Shown here: positions 46,768 through 57,309 of the stretch, in pieces
Numbering within the stretch: position 1 is the stretch's first letter
How the letters are laid out: every line of letters begins with the position of its first letter
Source: Ciona intestinalis
Lineage: Eukaryota; Chordata; Ascidiacea; Phlebobranchia; Cionidae
Direction of reading: 5' to 3'
Length of the DNA: 64,000 bases
Assembly (NCBI RefSeq): GCF_000224145.3
Contig: NW_004190423.2
Span: forward strand, 338,267 to 402,266
Notes under the pieces: generated by a model
What the model saw: the letters and a program-made list of their open reading frames with translations, nothing else
Told to the model about the DNA's origin: nothing
Database searches by the model: none
Position numbers and translations under genes: made by a program

Positions 46768-48429
46768 TTTAATATATGCAGAATTTTAACATGGATTTAG
46801 CTGCGATAGTCACTATAAAGTAAATGCATTATAACTTTATGCACACCGCATAGTTTTTCTTTTTTTTCTTCTCTCCTTTAGAGAGAGGTTACGTCACAAT
46901 AAACCTCGCTAACGCCCACGTGCGGAAACATTTTCGGCGGTTTTACGGCATAACATGAAAAATATTTCACCTTCGTTTTCAGTTTATTTTGGAGTAAAGA
47001 CATTTGGAAATTGGACGATAACTTCAACGGGTAAAATAATGACAACAGCACAAATTAAATACAACATATTTGAACATTTGCCTATTGATCTAAATTAATT
47101 TCCTTCTGTAAAATTGGTCTAAATTAATTTCCTGCTGTAAAATAAAGAACAGGATTAAAATACCTTCATAGTTATGTGGCTGGCGTTGGTGGAAAGCCAC
47201 TACGGCACGACAAGCCCCCAGCCAATGGTAGTGGGTTTCTACTCTGGTAAGAAACCCCTTGCCATACCCAGGCAAGGTAAAACCAAACCATAGACAAAAA
47301 TAGTAAGGAACACACCAACAAAAAGACAAAAAAGGTACAGCGAGTGCAGCGACATACATGTGCCAAACATACAATAAACACAACAGTGCAATCATACAAA
47401 AACGGGAATTTATCAAAAAGTAATTAACGCGGACATAATCATTGAAACATCTACAAATAAAATATGGTTCTAATCCTGAAGGATAATCATCTGCAGTGTA
47501 CACCATATTGAATGTCCGACCGCAAGGAGTCGAAGCCAACAACAGCTCCGCATGTCCCAATCAAAAGGTAAGCGGCCATGTTGGTACCGCGATACTCTCG
47601 TCGTATCTTCACACAATATAATAACGTCCGGATGTTACGCACTGCATCGACCGTTACAAAACTGCGTCAGGTTGTTACGAACCGCATTTACAGTGACCTA
47701 AAACTGAGCGTAGCATCACTGTGCCAGTAGTGACCTAAATATCTAGCGTAGCATCACTTGCGGCGACGTCCACGCAACAACCCGAGCGTGACGTAACTCA
47801 AATCAAAACTGACGTAACCGCACCCGAACGCAGGGTCATGACAATGCTCTGACCCACCGCATCGACGTCGTAACGTAATTGTGACGTGGCCATCGTCCCA
47901 ATCACGCTACATGACGTTTAAATATTAAATAAGTACTTTGCATATTACTTATATTTTATCGAAGTGGGGACTTTTATAACTTGCAACGTTAACGATATAT
48001 AAACGAATATAGGACGGGAATTGGTTTAAGCTTGTTTTAGTTATGCGAATATTATACTGCGTGTTGATGCGTGTTGATATAACTAGAGTATTTGTGTACC
48101 AACATAGCGTTCTTACCAAGCGATCAGGACAATACAGAATCGCTGAAGGGTTCGACCTTTGTAGACGAAGTACCCAATAGAGTGTACAAACAACAAAATC
48201 TGATCCAGCAAGATAATCGCCATAGTTTCATTGCATATATTTCATAGACATGTAAAATGCACCATAGTAGTGACTGACTAAAAAAAGCTGGCAACATTAG
48301 GTCCAGCAGATAAAAACATCGGGCAACACTGCAAGAGTGCAATAGTCCGCACACACACACACATACACTCGTACATATAATATACTGACGCAGATTTTTA
48401 CGTTTTTAAATTTCAAAACCTCAAACCAT
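46768..48429. other. Intergenic or weakly coding region
   Basis: No gene can be named. A 156-codon minus-strand frame (47090-47560) contains Phe/Tyr/Cys-rich hydrophobic stretches (WHMYVAALAVPFLSFCW) but no family match and no conserved pattern I know. Inside 48120-48330 a minus-strand reading ATG..MAIILLDQILLFVHSIGY ends at a good donor (GTAAGA) near 48116. That looks like a first exon with a hydrophobic N-terminus, but no partner exon is found. A (CA)n run lies at 48350-48365. Around 47640-47900 the words TGACGTAA/TGACGT are frequent. Confidence 0.35.
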
Positions 48430-49118
48430 TTATCCTTTATCGGCGTCTTCGTCTTTGTTCTTCGTCTGCAAAACAAACGTAATTATTATAACACAATGCA
48501 TATATCATTAAGATTTTTGTATTCAGAATACCTATAATTCGTTTTGCCGTAGTGGCAAATTAAATTAATTTCATTTGACCTCACATGGCGCGGACCAAAG
48601 ACAGTCGTTATAACACGGGGTGTTCTGTTTCATACAACACCATGTCCGCTTACAAGTTACGACGTATGTAACTTATTTATCCTCGCATGGCGGGCAACGA
48701 CAGTCCACCATTACTTGGTGGTTGCTAGTTGTATATTAATGTATTATACCTTGATCTCTTTTCTGTAGCTTTATCTTTCGGCGCTTCTGCTAAAAATACA
48801 ATTATTCTATATCAGCTTGTATATTATTACGTCATAATTACCTTTGTTCTAGCAATATATCATGGCCCGCTTGGTCCTGTGACGTCACATACCATTGTCT
48901 AAAAAAACAACATTTTAAAACAATGAAAATTGTGACGTAACAAAATTCAACTTACGAAGTGGGTTCTTCTGTCGCGTCATCACCACTTCGTGACGTCACA
49001 TCTCTGATGTCACCTATACAAAAACAGATGTACGTAACAATGCCAATTGTGATTCATACTTTACCAATTCTTTGATCTTCTTTTCGCTTCCGCGCTCAAA
49101 TAGCCCAGCAAATTTAAA
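48430..49118 (-). CDS. Candidate gene of short Lys/Glu-rich exons (unidentified)
   Basis: Several short minus-strand blocks have good splice borders: about 49073-49110 (GSEKKIKEL, donor GTAAAG), about 48958-49010 (VTSRSGDDATEEPTS, donor GTAAGT), a possible 6-base exon near 48890 (TTTTTTTAG/ACAATG/GTATGTG), 48750-48789 (EAPKDKATEKRS in one frame) and 48430-48465 (TKNKDEDADKG, stop). More than one frame stays open across the last two, so the peptide is not settled. The charged composition and tiny exons resemble alternatively spliced tails of cytoskeletal or muscle proteins, but I do not recognise the family. A 98-bp repeat unit lies between them at 48575-48705. Confidence 0.25.
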
Positions 49119-50794
49119 TTTTAGAAAATATCCTTTCAATTTTAGAAACTAATATACATAACCAATACACTTAAAATATCAGGAAATATAAATAATGTTA
49201 TCAATATAATAGATATTACTCAGCAGATACGAGTTAAAATTTTATTAATTTACATTAAAAACGGAACTAATAATATACGTTCAAAAATAATATGCGTGTG
49301 GTCAAAAACGTACATGGGGCCCCATGAAAAAAGTTCGCGAAACGCACGCGTAAGCGGACTAAACCGCATTATGACGTAGGAAGGCAGCGTGGTCGAGCAA
49401 GACCTGTGACGTAATAAAATCGAGCGATGTTGAATGCGACGCCATTAGACGCGATTTGGCAAAAATCTATGACATAACGAACTAAATCTTCGATTGTGAC
49501 GTAACGAACATTGCGATGTGAAAATCAAACGTTACGTCGCGAGTGACGTATGTATGTGACGTTACGAATGACGTATGTGTAGCGACGTAATGAAGAAGCG
49601 TCTCGCAATTCATCTCATAAAAGGATAAAGTTAAGAACTAATGTTAAAAGTAAGGTGCAAAACTAATAACATAATATTATATATAGTGTGTTACTTGTTT
49701 TATTGTATAATATTACATTAATAAATAGTATCATACTAGTATAATAGCTACTACACTGGCTAAAATGAACACAGTACTCAACTTAATGTCTTGAAATATA
49801 ATCCCAATCTGGTACAGAACAAGCTTCATCCAAACTGCAACGTGGAAAGAACGCCAGCGTTGCAAGGACGTCCTTTTATACACGGCGAAAAGCGGGGACG
49901 TGTAATAATGGTAATTGCTTCAAAATATTTGAAGTGTTGCCAAATGTTTTTTTGCGTTCAAACTTTTTCCTTCCCGAAAAAACATAAAAATGTTTGGAAA
50001 CACTATTTCTAACGCAACGTTTATAAGCTACACTGTGCTATAGCGGTTGCACATACGATGTTCACACCACAAATTCTGGAACAAACTGTATTTGCACAAG
50101 ATGGTATCATACTAAAAACCAAAATTATAAAAACGTACAAACATTTTTTGATGTTATTATATAATATAAATCAGATAATATATCGTTAATGGTCTAAAAC
50201 AGTATATTTAAATGTCTGCCACGAACTTTTCTTTGTGAACAAATGACATATAACAAAAAATATTGCAATAAAGAACGTTTCACTTTTACTTGCAGGTTCA
50301 CAGACTAAATAAACCTAAAAACAACTGCATAAAGGTGGCTGTACACAGTATCCGGCATGCGAATTTTCTTGGAAAGTCGTATGCAAACCCATTACCGAGT
50401 TCCGCATGCGGCAGCGAAATCCGGACAAAACTGACGAATTCCGGATACTGTGTACATCCACCTTTACACAATGTAAGTTATGACAATGTGGTCATTTCTA
50501 AAACGTCATACATAGAAATACACGTACATTACTTAACCATGGTCGCTAGATTTTAACTTACATTAACTATAAACTAACTGCGAAGCTTTTGCGACCTAAC
50601 TTTCGAAACTAAAATCACCCACAAAGTTACATACGTGGGCACGAGGTGTATAAAACAGAACACCTGTGTTATAACGACTGTCGTTTCCCCGCCATGCGAG
50701 GACAAAAATTAACATTAAATCAAAACAAATATAGCGACCACCCTTAGGATAGTGCCTTAGGACAAGCATTGGTTTCGAGTTAGCGCCGTTTGCT
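49119..50794. other. Intergenic region with a fold-back element
   Basis: No gene is supported. From 49360 to 49590 the words TGACGTAA, TGACGTAT and GACGTTACG recur densely. An open frame at 49791-50012 begins in a moderately GC-rich stretch but has no recognisable domain. The fold-back at 50331-50465 and a 98-bp unit (50622-50705) are described separately or above. Confidence 0.5.
50331..50465. mobile_element. Short terminal-inverted-repeat element (fold-back)
   Basis: The left arm AAAGGTGGCTGTACACAGTA TCCGG and the right arm CCGGA TACTGTGTACATCCACCTTT are inverted copies of about 24 bases with one mismatch, 135 bp end to end. GCATGCG-containing inner repeats (CGGCATGCGAAT and CCGCATGCGGC) add symmetry. 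No other copy is seen in this window. It is likely a non-autonomous DNA element. Confidence 0.7.
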
Positions 50795-52640
50795 TCAAGG
50801 GTTATCAGGCGACGCTTGTTCTGTAGGCAATAACTGAGACGTGTCTTCTGTTTTCCTTTTTCTAATTAGCCCACAGCATTCCATTAGGCACTGGTGCGGC
50901 CATTTTCCTTCAGTGTTTCGAACCAACAAACAGAAATGTAGAATATAGAACCCGAGCACGATCCATCCGATAGCGTAAGCCGCGATGAAATGTTGGTTTG
51001 TGTATGCCTTTGACGTCACAATGCATACAGCGATGAAGAGGAAGATGATGCAGAAGAAGTAAATGACGTACTGAAAGGAACAATGGGATTAATTCTATAG
51101 AAAAACGAAACAATTACCAACATTTTCTTAGAAACAAACAAAGAAATATCTACACCCAGCGTTGTTCAGCGCAGGTCAGCGTAGATATTTCTTTGTTTGT
51201 TCTTTTAAGCGGCGTTTACACTACAGTGTAGCTCGGCTCGGTGTAAAAATAACAAACAAAAAATATCTACACCCAGCGTTGTTCAGCGCAGGTCAGCGTA
51301 GATATTTCTTTGTTTGTTCTTGTAAGCGGCGTTTACACTACAGCGTAGCTCGCCTTGGTGTATAAATAACAAGAAAAAATATCTACACCCAACGTTGTTC
51401 AGCGCAGGTCAGCGTAGATATTTCTTTGTTTGTTCTTTTTAAGCGACGTTTACACTACAGCGTAACTCGCCTCGGTGTATAAATAACAAGAAAAAATATC
51501 TACACCCAGCGTTGTTCAGCGCAGGTCAGCGTAGATATTTCTTTGTTTGTTCTTTTAAGCGACGTTTACACTACAGCGTATATTCAACACAAACATTCAA
51601 ACCCCAAACTTCTACAACATAATCACCTCCGTTACGAACCAAACCACTTTCTTGATCTTAAGTCTCACTTCGGGGGGAGGTTTGAGCGAACCAGCTGTAC
51701 CAGATGTTGAAGGCTCCTCAGTGTTCGCATTCTGCTTGGCAAGTGATTGGTTGATCTTGACATGCGCACCGAAAATGTAAAGGACGAAAAACAACCTGGG
51801 GATAAAGAGAATATTTAAAGTATAGGCTATACAATTTTTGTTTGTACTCTATTCTATATGGGTGAGGTTCTACAGCGAGGTACACCATGGGACCTGGGAT
51901 TTAAACCAGAGTTGGCTTATCACCCCAACATTGTATATGCACATTCTATTCTATATGGGTGAGGTCCTACAGTGAGGCACGCCATGGGAGTTTTTTTGCT
52001 AAATTGGTCCATTATTACACCAACATTGTATATGCACACACGCAGTCCTAAAAATAAACTGAACAGGGCAACTGCAGTATAAAGGTTGAAGCCAACTCGC
52101 CAGGCTGTATATAGCATGTGGGCGAACTTTACTGCGAACTTTATCATTTGATCTATAGAGTTATATTCATTATTTTAAAGCTATAACATTGAACCAAAAG
52201 CCTATAACAGAGTATATATGACATACAGTAGGGTGGGGGAAGACGGGACACCTTTTACCTCTATTTTCTCACCCCGTTTGGTAGTATACAAAGACCATTC
52301 AAGAAATTATAAATCTATATTCCCACCACTCCCATTGACCTTAGATATAGATATAGTTAAAGTTTAGATATAGTTAAACTAAAACACTTATTAAACTGTA
52401 ATAGCGGCTGAATAAATAAGTGGGCCATTGTAAAACGTATAAAACAAAATTTACTTACAAAGTTATCAGCCATATAGTTACGAAGGCACCGAGAGAAAAT
52501 GCGAACCCGGGAATGAAAAGAAACTTTTGCGACGCCACCAGGGCCCATACCACCATTAGTAGTAAGAGTTCTACAATTTGAAACAGAGCTTGGAATGTAG
52601 TTAAATATCGAAATCCCGTGGGATTTTCTTCCGCGACCAT
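50795..52640 (-). CDS. MAL/plasmolipin-like MARVEL-domain membrane protein
   Basis: Three exons with agreeing phases: 52459-52640, 51627-51795, 50795-51070, giving 208 residues. Four hydrophobic segments in MAL order: FQIVELLLLMVVWALVAS (about 20-37), FAFSLGAFVTIWLITL joined across the intron to LFFVLYIFGAHV, then VVWFVTE joined to YVIYFFCIIFLFIAV, then FIAAYAIGWIVLGFYILHFC. The spliced joins themselves rebuild helices 2 and 3, which supports the model. MARVEL proteins organise cholesterol-rich membrane and apical vesicle traffic. Unusual is a hydrophilic insert of about 40 residues between helices 2 and 3 (NANTEEPSTSGTAGS, PPPEVRLKIKK). The cytosolic tail holds KRKTEDTSQLLP, a possible dileucine sorting signal. 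The exact family (MAL, PLLP or CMTM) is unresolved. Confidence 0.8.
51120..51585. repeat. 117-bp palindromic tandem array, four copies, in MARVEL-gene intron 2
   Basis: ATCTACACCC starts at 51148, 51265, 51381 and 51498 (steps 117, 116, 117). Each unit contains AATATCTACACCCAGCG and GCGTAGATATTTCTTTG as hairpin arms, then GCGTTTACACTACAGCGTAG. Related copies occur at 2262-2345, 15218-15450 and 33375-33440. Confidence 0.9.
51840..52035. repeat. 97-bp minisatellite, about two units, in MARVEL-gene intron 1
   Basis: Plus-oriented units (TATATGGGTGAGGTCCTACA), the second with an altered stretch CATGGGAGTTTTTTTGC. An open minus-strand frame just right of it is not an exon (see rejected items). 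Confidence 0.88.
52226..52340. mobile_element. MITE, right-truncated
   Basis: Left end ACAGTAGGGTGGGGGAAGAC; it ends within the interior near CCACTCCCATTGACC, without a right terminal repeat. It lies in the MARVEL-gene intron. Confidence 0.75.
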
Positions 52641-52785
52641 TTTGCTTTCAAACTATAGCATTCTACGCCTGCGGGTGGGATATAATGCATTTGTTATAAC
52701 TATTATTTGATTACGGTAACGTAGGTTCAGAATAGTGCACAAGAACTATAGTGCAAGATGGATACCGTTAGCGCATAACGTCCCA

Positions 52786-52963
52786 TATTGTGGTGGAGGA
52801 AGATGGGTCACCTTTTAACTCTATTTTCTCGTCCCATTAAGTAATACACAAAGAACATTCAAATAATTATTAAACCGTATTGTTGTTTTTGTTTGAAAAC
52901 ACGATCAGGATATTGCGATTTTATGTCCTAAAGGTGTCCCATCTTTCTCCACCCAACTATATA
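52786..52963. mobile_element. MITE, G-type ends
   Basis: Left TATTGTGGTGGAGGAAGATG, right GTGTCCCATCTTTCTCCACC; inverted relative to the 28626 copy. Confidence 0.82.
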
Positions 52964-53430
52964 TCTATGATTATGCATTTAAACTAATCGTTGTTTCCTT
53001 ACTATTTATTAAATACCCTTTGCTAAAAATCTTGCAGAACTGATTTACTATAAGACACTATAACCCCCACTATACTATGCTTGTTTATTAGGAGCCAGAG
53101 CATACGCACGACACGAATGCTTATTCTACTCAGATTTTAAAGCTAAAGCATTGACAGCTACGATTTCCTTCCTGGAAAGAAGCGCACGTTAGCATAACAC
53201 GAACCCAACATACGTAATGCTGGAATACGCAGCAGGACACATGAATGTTACTCTACAGAATTTACAATAGTGTAGATATAACGTATCTTTAAAACACGAT
53301 TAGGAAATATGGAATATTATGTGCTACAATCGTATCCATCTTACACAACAATATAGGCCTACACGATCAGTTTTAGAATTAAAACCGCATTGCAACCGAA
53401 TTTGCTCCAACAACAGTTTGTACGTGGTGT

Positions 53431-53627
53431 TATTGTAGGGTGGGAAAAAGGGACACCTTTTCATTCTATTTTTTTATCCAATTTGGTGGTATAAACAAAC
53501 AACATTCAAAGAATTATAAACCGCATCCTCACGACTCCTATAGGCCGTTGTTAGTTGTTTAAAACACGATCAGGATATTTGGATATTACGTGCTAACGGT
53601 GTACCCTCTTCTCCCACCCTACTATAT
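53431..53627. mobile_element. MITE, G-type ends
   Basis: Left ATTGTAGGGTGGGAAAAAGG, right GTGTACCCTCTTCTCCCACC followed by CTACTATA. Confidence 0.85.
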
Positions 53628-53964
53628 ACTAACTATAAAGGTGCTTTCACAACTGTTGTTTTGTCGCTATACCCTGTCTTTTTGTTTAAAAAACTTCTAA
53701 ATCCGTAATCAAACAAACAAAAAAGTTCATATGTATAACGTATCCTAGAAACAGGGAAATATTATGTGCTAACGGCATCCATCTTATACCCTACAAAACT
53801 CAGTATGAAAAATGGAATTACAAATCGGATTTTACCTCAGAAAATACCATTTTATTTAAATTTTAGACATTTTGGCTCACTCGTAAAACACCTCACTAAC
53901 GTTTAATTACGATGTGGCTAGCATTTAAAACTTAACGGTTTATGCCTGCCTTTTAATTATATGA

Positions 53965-54162
53965 AAAGTAAGGTGGGGGGAGATGGGACACTTTTTAGCT
54001 CTATTTTCTCGTCCCATTTAGTATTAAATGAAGAACATTCAAAGAATTATAAAACAATATCCTCACGACGCCCATAGACCACCGTTAATTGTTTAAAACG
54101 TGATCAGGGTACTTAGATATAATGTGCTAAAGGTGTCCCATCTCCCCCCCACCCTACTATAA
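53965..54162. mobile_element. MITE, G-type ends
   Basis: Left AAGGTGGGGGGAGATGGGAC, right GTGTCCCATCTCCCCCCCAC followed by CCTACTAT. The terminal repeats are well preserved, so this is one of the younger-looking copies. Confidence 0.88.
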
Positions 54163-54774
54163 GTCTATACCGCATGAACCATAAAATGCTATTAAAACTT
54201 TGCACATATGCCGAAAACATAGACTAATACACACAAGAATACTCTGCCAGTCTAGCATATATAGTGGCGCTAAATTCCATTCTAGTAGTGTCTATATTTA
54301 AAACACACAAGAAAATACCGAAGACGTATTAAACTTAGCTACACCAAACTAAAGTCAGACTACTGCAGTCTACTAGTTAAGCGCATACTATCCTTACAAT
54401 ACAAAACTGCTTCTGTCACTTTGCAGACCTTACCACAATAATAGGATACGCATGTTGCCATTTCCTATGTATCGTATACTATGGCAGTCACTATTGTTGT
54501 TTGAGCGGTTTCGGGGGAAAACTAAGACTCCCATACAGAACTAAAGCTAAAGCAATTTCAGATATTATGGCGACTGTACTGAACTAAAGCAATTCCAGAT
54601 ATTATGGCGACTTTACTGAACTGGTCAGATTTCATTTGTAAGGGTTCAGTAGCCACTAGCTAAACACAAACTGTATTGTATCGTAACACTAAGTTAAAAT
54701 CGTTAGTCAGCATTTATACATTTTAAGTCATAAATATCATATACTGAAATCATTTAAATATATTAATAATTATT

Positions 54775-55195
54775 GGGGTGTATGTATAGCATGTGTGTCT
54801 GGTGTTTAAGTAAACACCCATTTTATAACTGGACAGTGAGCATGAGGTGTATGAATACACCATGTGTGTCTGGTGTATAAGAAGACACCCATGTTATAAC
54901 TCGACAGTGAGCATGAGGTGCATGAATACACCATGTGTGTCTGGTGTATAAGAAGACACCCATGTTATAACTCGACAGTGAGCATGAGGTGCATGAATAC
55001 ACCATGTGTGTCTGGTGTATAAGAAGACACCCATGTTATAACTGGTCAGTGAGCATGAGGTGTATGACTACACCATGTGTGTCTGGTGTATAAGAAGACA
55101 CCCATGTTATAACTGGTCAGTGAGCACGAGGTGTATGAATACACCATGTGTGTTTGGTGTATAAGAAGATATTCATGTTAAAACTTGATTCAGCA
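54775..55195. repeat. 71-bp minisatellite array, about six copies (minus orientation)
   Basis: Same unit as at 17690-18280 (CATGTGTGTCTGGTGTATAA, GACAGTGAGCATGAGGTG), with copies nearly identical in the middle of the array. Confidence 0.92.
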
Positions 55196-55604
55196 TACAC
55201 TACACTACTACAGAATACTTACATAGATACATTATTAATAACACATTTTTTAACGAAACAATGAATGTATTTGTAACAATTGTAAAGAACTTGTTACGAA
55301 CAACTTAATGGAAACCAATTCCCCAAAAATACAAATCGTATTTGAACAACACGTTGTCATTTCACTCAATATTGAACGTCGAAAATTAAAATCAAAAGCT
55401 AAAAACTGAAGGACTTTGTTTCTGTCGCCATGTGTTCTGCAAAGTAAAATAGTTTTTTAATATATTGAATGTATATGAATGTGCCATGCTGCATAGTGTA
55501 AAAAGATGGAGTTATAATATAGAAGTCATAATAAACTAGAAACTATAATATGCAGAGAACATTGTTTAGCTGACTGTTCCTGGCCTTTTGTATTGTCTCT
55601 TTTA
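55196..55604. other. AT-rich spacer, nothing recognised
   Basis: Some 400 bp between the 71-bp and 126-bp arrays. No open frame of note, no repeat shared with other parts of the window. Confidence 0.6.
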
Positions 55605-56150
55605 TGTCTGCTTATCCACACACTGTAATAGCTTAAGCAACTCAACTGTGGGCATGGGAGTGGCAACCATGGATAAGTCACTCAAGTTTCCACCCACAAG
55701 GATATAAATGACAAAACCAACCAAAAGTCATGTCTGCTTATCCACACACTGCAATAGCTTCAACAACTCGACTGTGGGCATGGGAGTGGCAACCATGGAT
55801 AAGTCACTCAAGTTCCCACCCACGTGAATATAAATGACCAAACCAACCAACAGTTATGTCTGCTTATCCACACACTGCAATAGCTTCAGCAACTCGACTG
55901 TGGGCATGGGAGTGGCAACCATGGATAAGTCACTCAAGTTCCCACCCACGAGGATATATATGACCAAACCAACCAAAAGTTATGTCTGCTTATCCACACA
56001 CTGCAATAGCTTTAGCAACTCGACTGTGGGCATGACTCGCATGGGAGTGGCAACCATAGATGAGTCACTCAAGTTCCCCCCCCCACGAGGATATAAATGA
56101 CCAAATCAACCAAAAGCCATGTCTGCTTATCCACACACTGCAATACATAC
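55605..56150. repeat. 126-bp tandem repeat, four full copies
   Basis: TGTCTGCTTATCCACACACT starts at 55605, 55731, 55857, 55983 and 56120 (the last step has an extra 11 bases). The unit includes GCAACTCGACTGTGGGCATG and GGATATAAATGACCAAACCA. Fragments of the core occur at 8780-8822, 22365-22390 and 39095-39118. Confidence 0.92.
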
Positions 56151-56965
56151 CCTTGACTTCCATATTAAAACTCCATATAATTTACACAGCAATGCAATGG
56201 CAGCATTTCTTTTACATTATAAAAACATTAATCACATTTATTTACTACCTACTACCCAATGTTACACTGCATTTTACCGATTTTTAGCAGAGAGTATCCC
56301 TGTCGGTGCTTCTTCCAGTGGTGACTTCTTTGGAGTCAGGTTTAATAAATGCAGTAACAGTGTCTTATATATAATTTATTCACTACATATTGGGTTTTAT
56401 TAAAATACATCTGTATAAAAATCCCATTAAATTGTGTGCCTTTGTCCCCCCTAGGGGATTATCCAAGAAAAAAGTTACACCACTAGGTAGCAGAAGAGAG
56501 CTAGTTACATTGCAAATACTACAGTGAACACCATTTAAACTAAAACAAATCATTCATACATCACAATAGCATCAAAATTAAACTTGTTTCCCAACACTAA
56601 TGAACAAAATAACAGTTCCAATGCATTTAAACCATTTATAGCTAGTTTTACATTGAAACTGGTAAAATTTTCACAGTGTTTCTTCACCTTATAATGCCTA
56701 CTCAGTTTAGCTAATAAAATTGCATAAATTTTCTAACTGACAACACAACACTTTATTTATCGTATAATGACCACCTCTATAGAATGGCCTACCCAACTAA
56801 GCCAACTACACATATCATATAGCTGCTTTTACATTGAAATAAAATTGTCACAATCCTTTGTTAAAGAAAAATTATTCCACTGTCATTAACAGCCGCCCGT
56901 TATACAGTTACGTTACCAGAGCACCCGAATACAGATACACCCCAGCACACAATATGGTTGTTACC
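56151..56965. other. Spacer, nothing firmly recognised
   Basis: About 800 bp of AT-rich sequence. A minus-strand stretch at about 56285-56345 (CCAAAGAAGTCACCACTGGA) is locally less AT-rich and open in two frames but has no identifiable partner. Confidence 0.45.
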
Positions 56966-57066
56966 TTAATATGGCTTGTATGTATTCTGGCCACCTCTTC
57001 CTCCTGTTTTACTTTTACCACCGGTCATGCCAGCTACACCTGCAGCTCCTTGCATTTGACTTGAAT
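56966..57066 (-). CDS. Candidate C-terminal exon of an unidentified protein
   Basis: The acceptor is good (TGTTGTTCAACAG), entry phase is 1, and the open frame reads SSQMQGAAGVAGMTGGKSK, TGGRGGQNTYKPY, stop. Only this frame is open. The Gly/Arg-rich end with a final Lys-Pro-Tyr recalls C-terminal PY nuclear-localisation signals of RNA-binding proteins, but nothing else supports that. A donor-like AAG/GTAACA follows the stop. Its upstream exons would lie between 57067 and 59198, which is mostly repeat and gap. It could also be the end of the TAF7 transcript, but it does not look like the TAF7 C-terminus. Confidence 0.35.
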
Positions 57067-57309
57067 CTGTTGAACAACACGATATAACTGATGTATTAAA
57101 TATAACATACAACGTGTATTTTATTTAAGTTATAAACTGTATATTTACTATTATGGCTTAAATCTGTGAAGAGAATAATGTGATAACTTATGTGTTAATT
57201 ATATTACAGGGATAAATATTTAATTTAACTGATACATAATGTAACTTGTGCATTTAATATTATGTCCTTTGGACAAAAGCGAAACATTTTTTGGGGGGAA
57301 TTTTGCACT

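Larger units (their letters stand above)
52641..54774. other. Intergenic region rich in MITE copies
   Basis: No gene is seen. It carries three full-length MITEs (listed separately) plus end fragments near 52755, 53310-53345 and 53740-53800 (ACACGATTAGGAAATATGG, GCTACAATCGTATCCATCTT). The last 600 bp (54170-54774) contain a short local repeat (GAACTAAAGCAATTCCAGATATTATGGCGAC-type, twice near 54545 and 54590), and nothing else recognised. Confidence 0.65.

Noticed and set aside
51920-52147. Minus-strand frame with a hydrophobic stretch (FNLYTAVALFSLFLGL) as an exon of the MARVEL gene
   Set aside because: Its acceptor phase does not fit the exon at 52459-52640. Joining 52459 directly to 51795 keeps frame and restores helix 2, and part of the frame is a 97-bp repeat.
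55834-56100. 88-codon frame as a repeat protein gene
   Set aside because: It is entirely made of the 126-bp repeat, whose length is a multiple of three; no start context, splice site or other domain.
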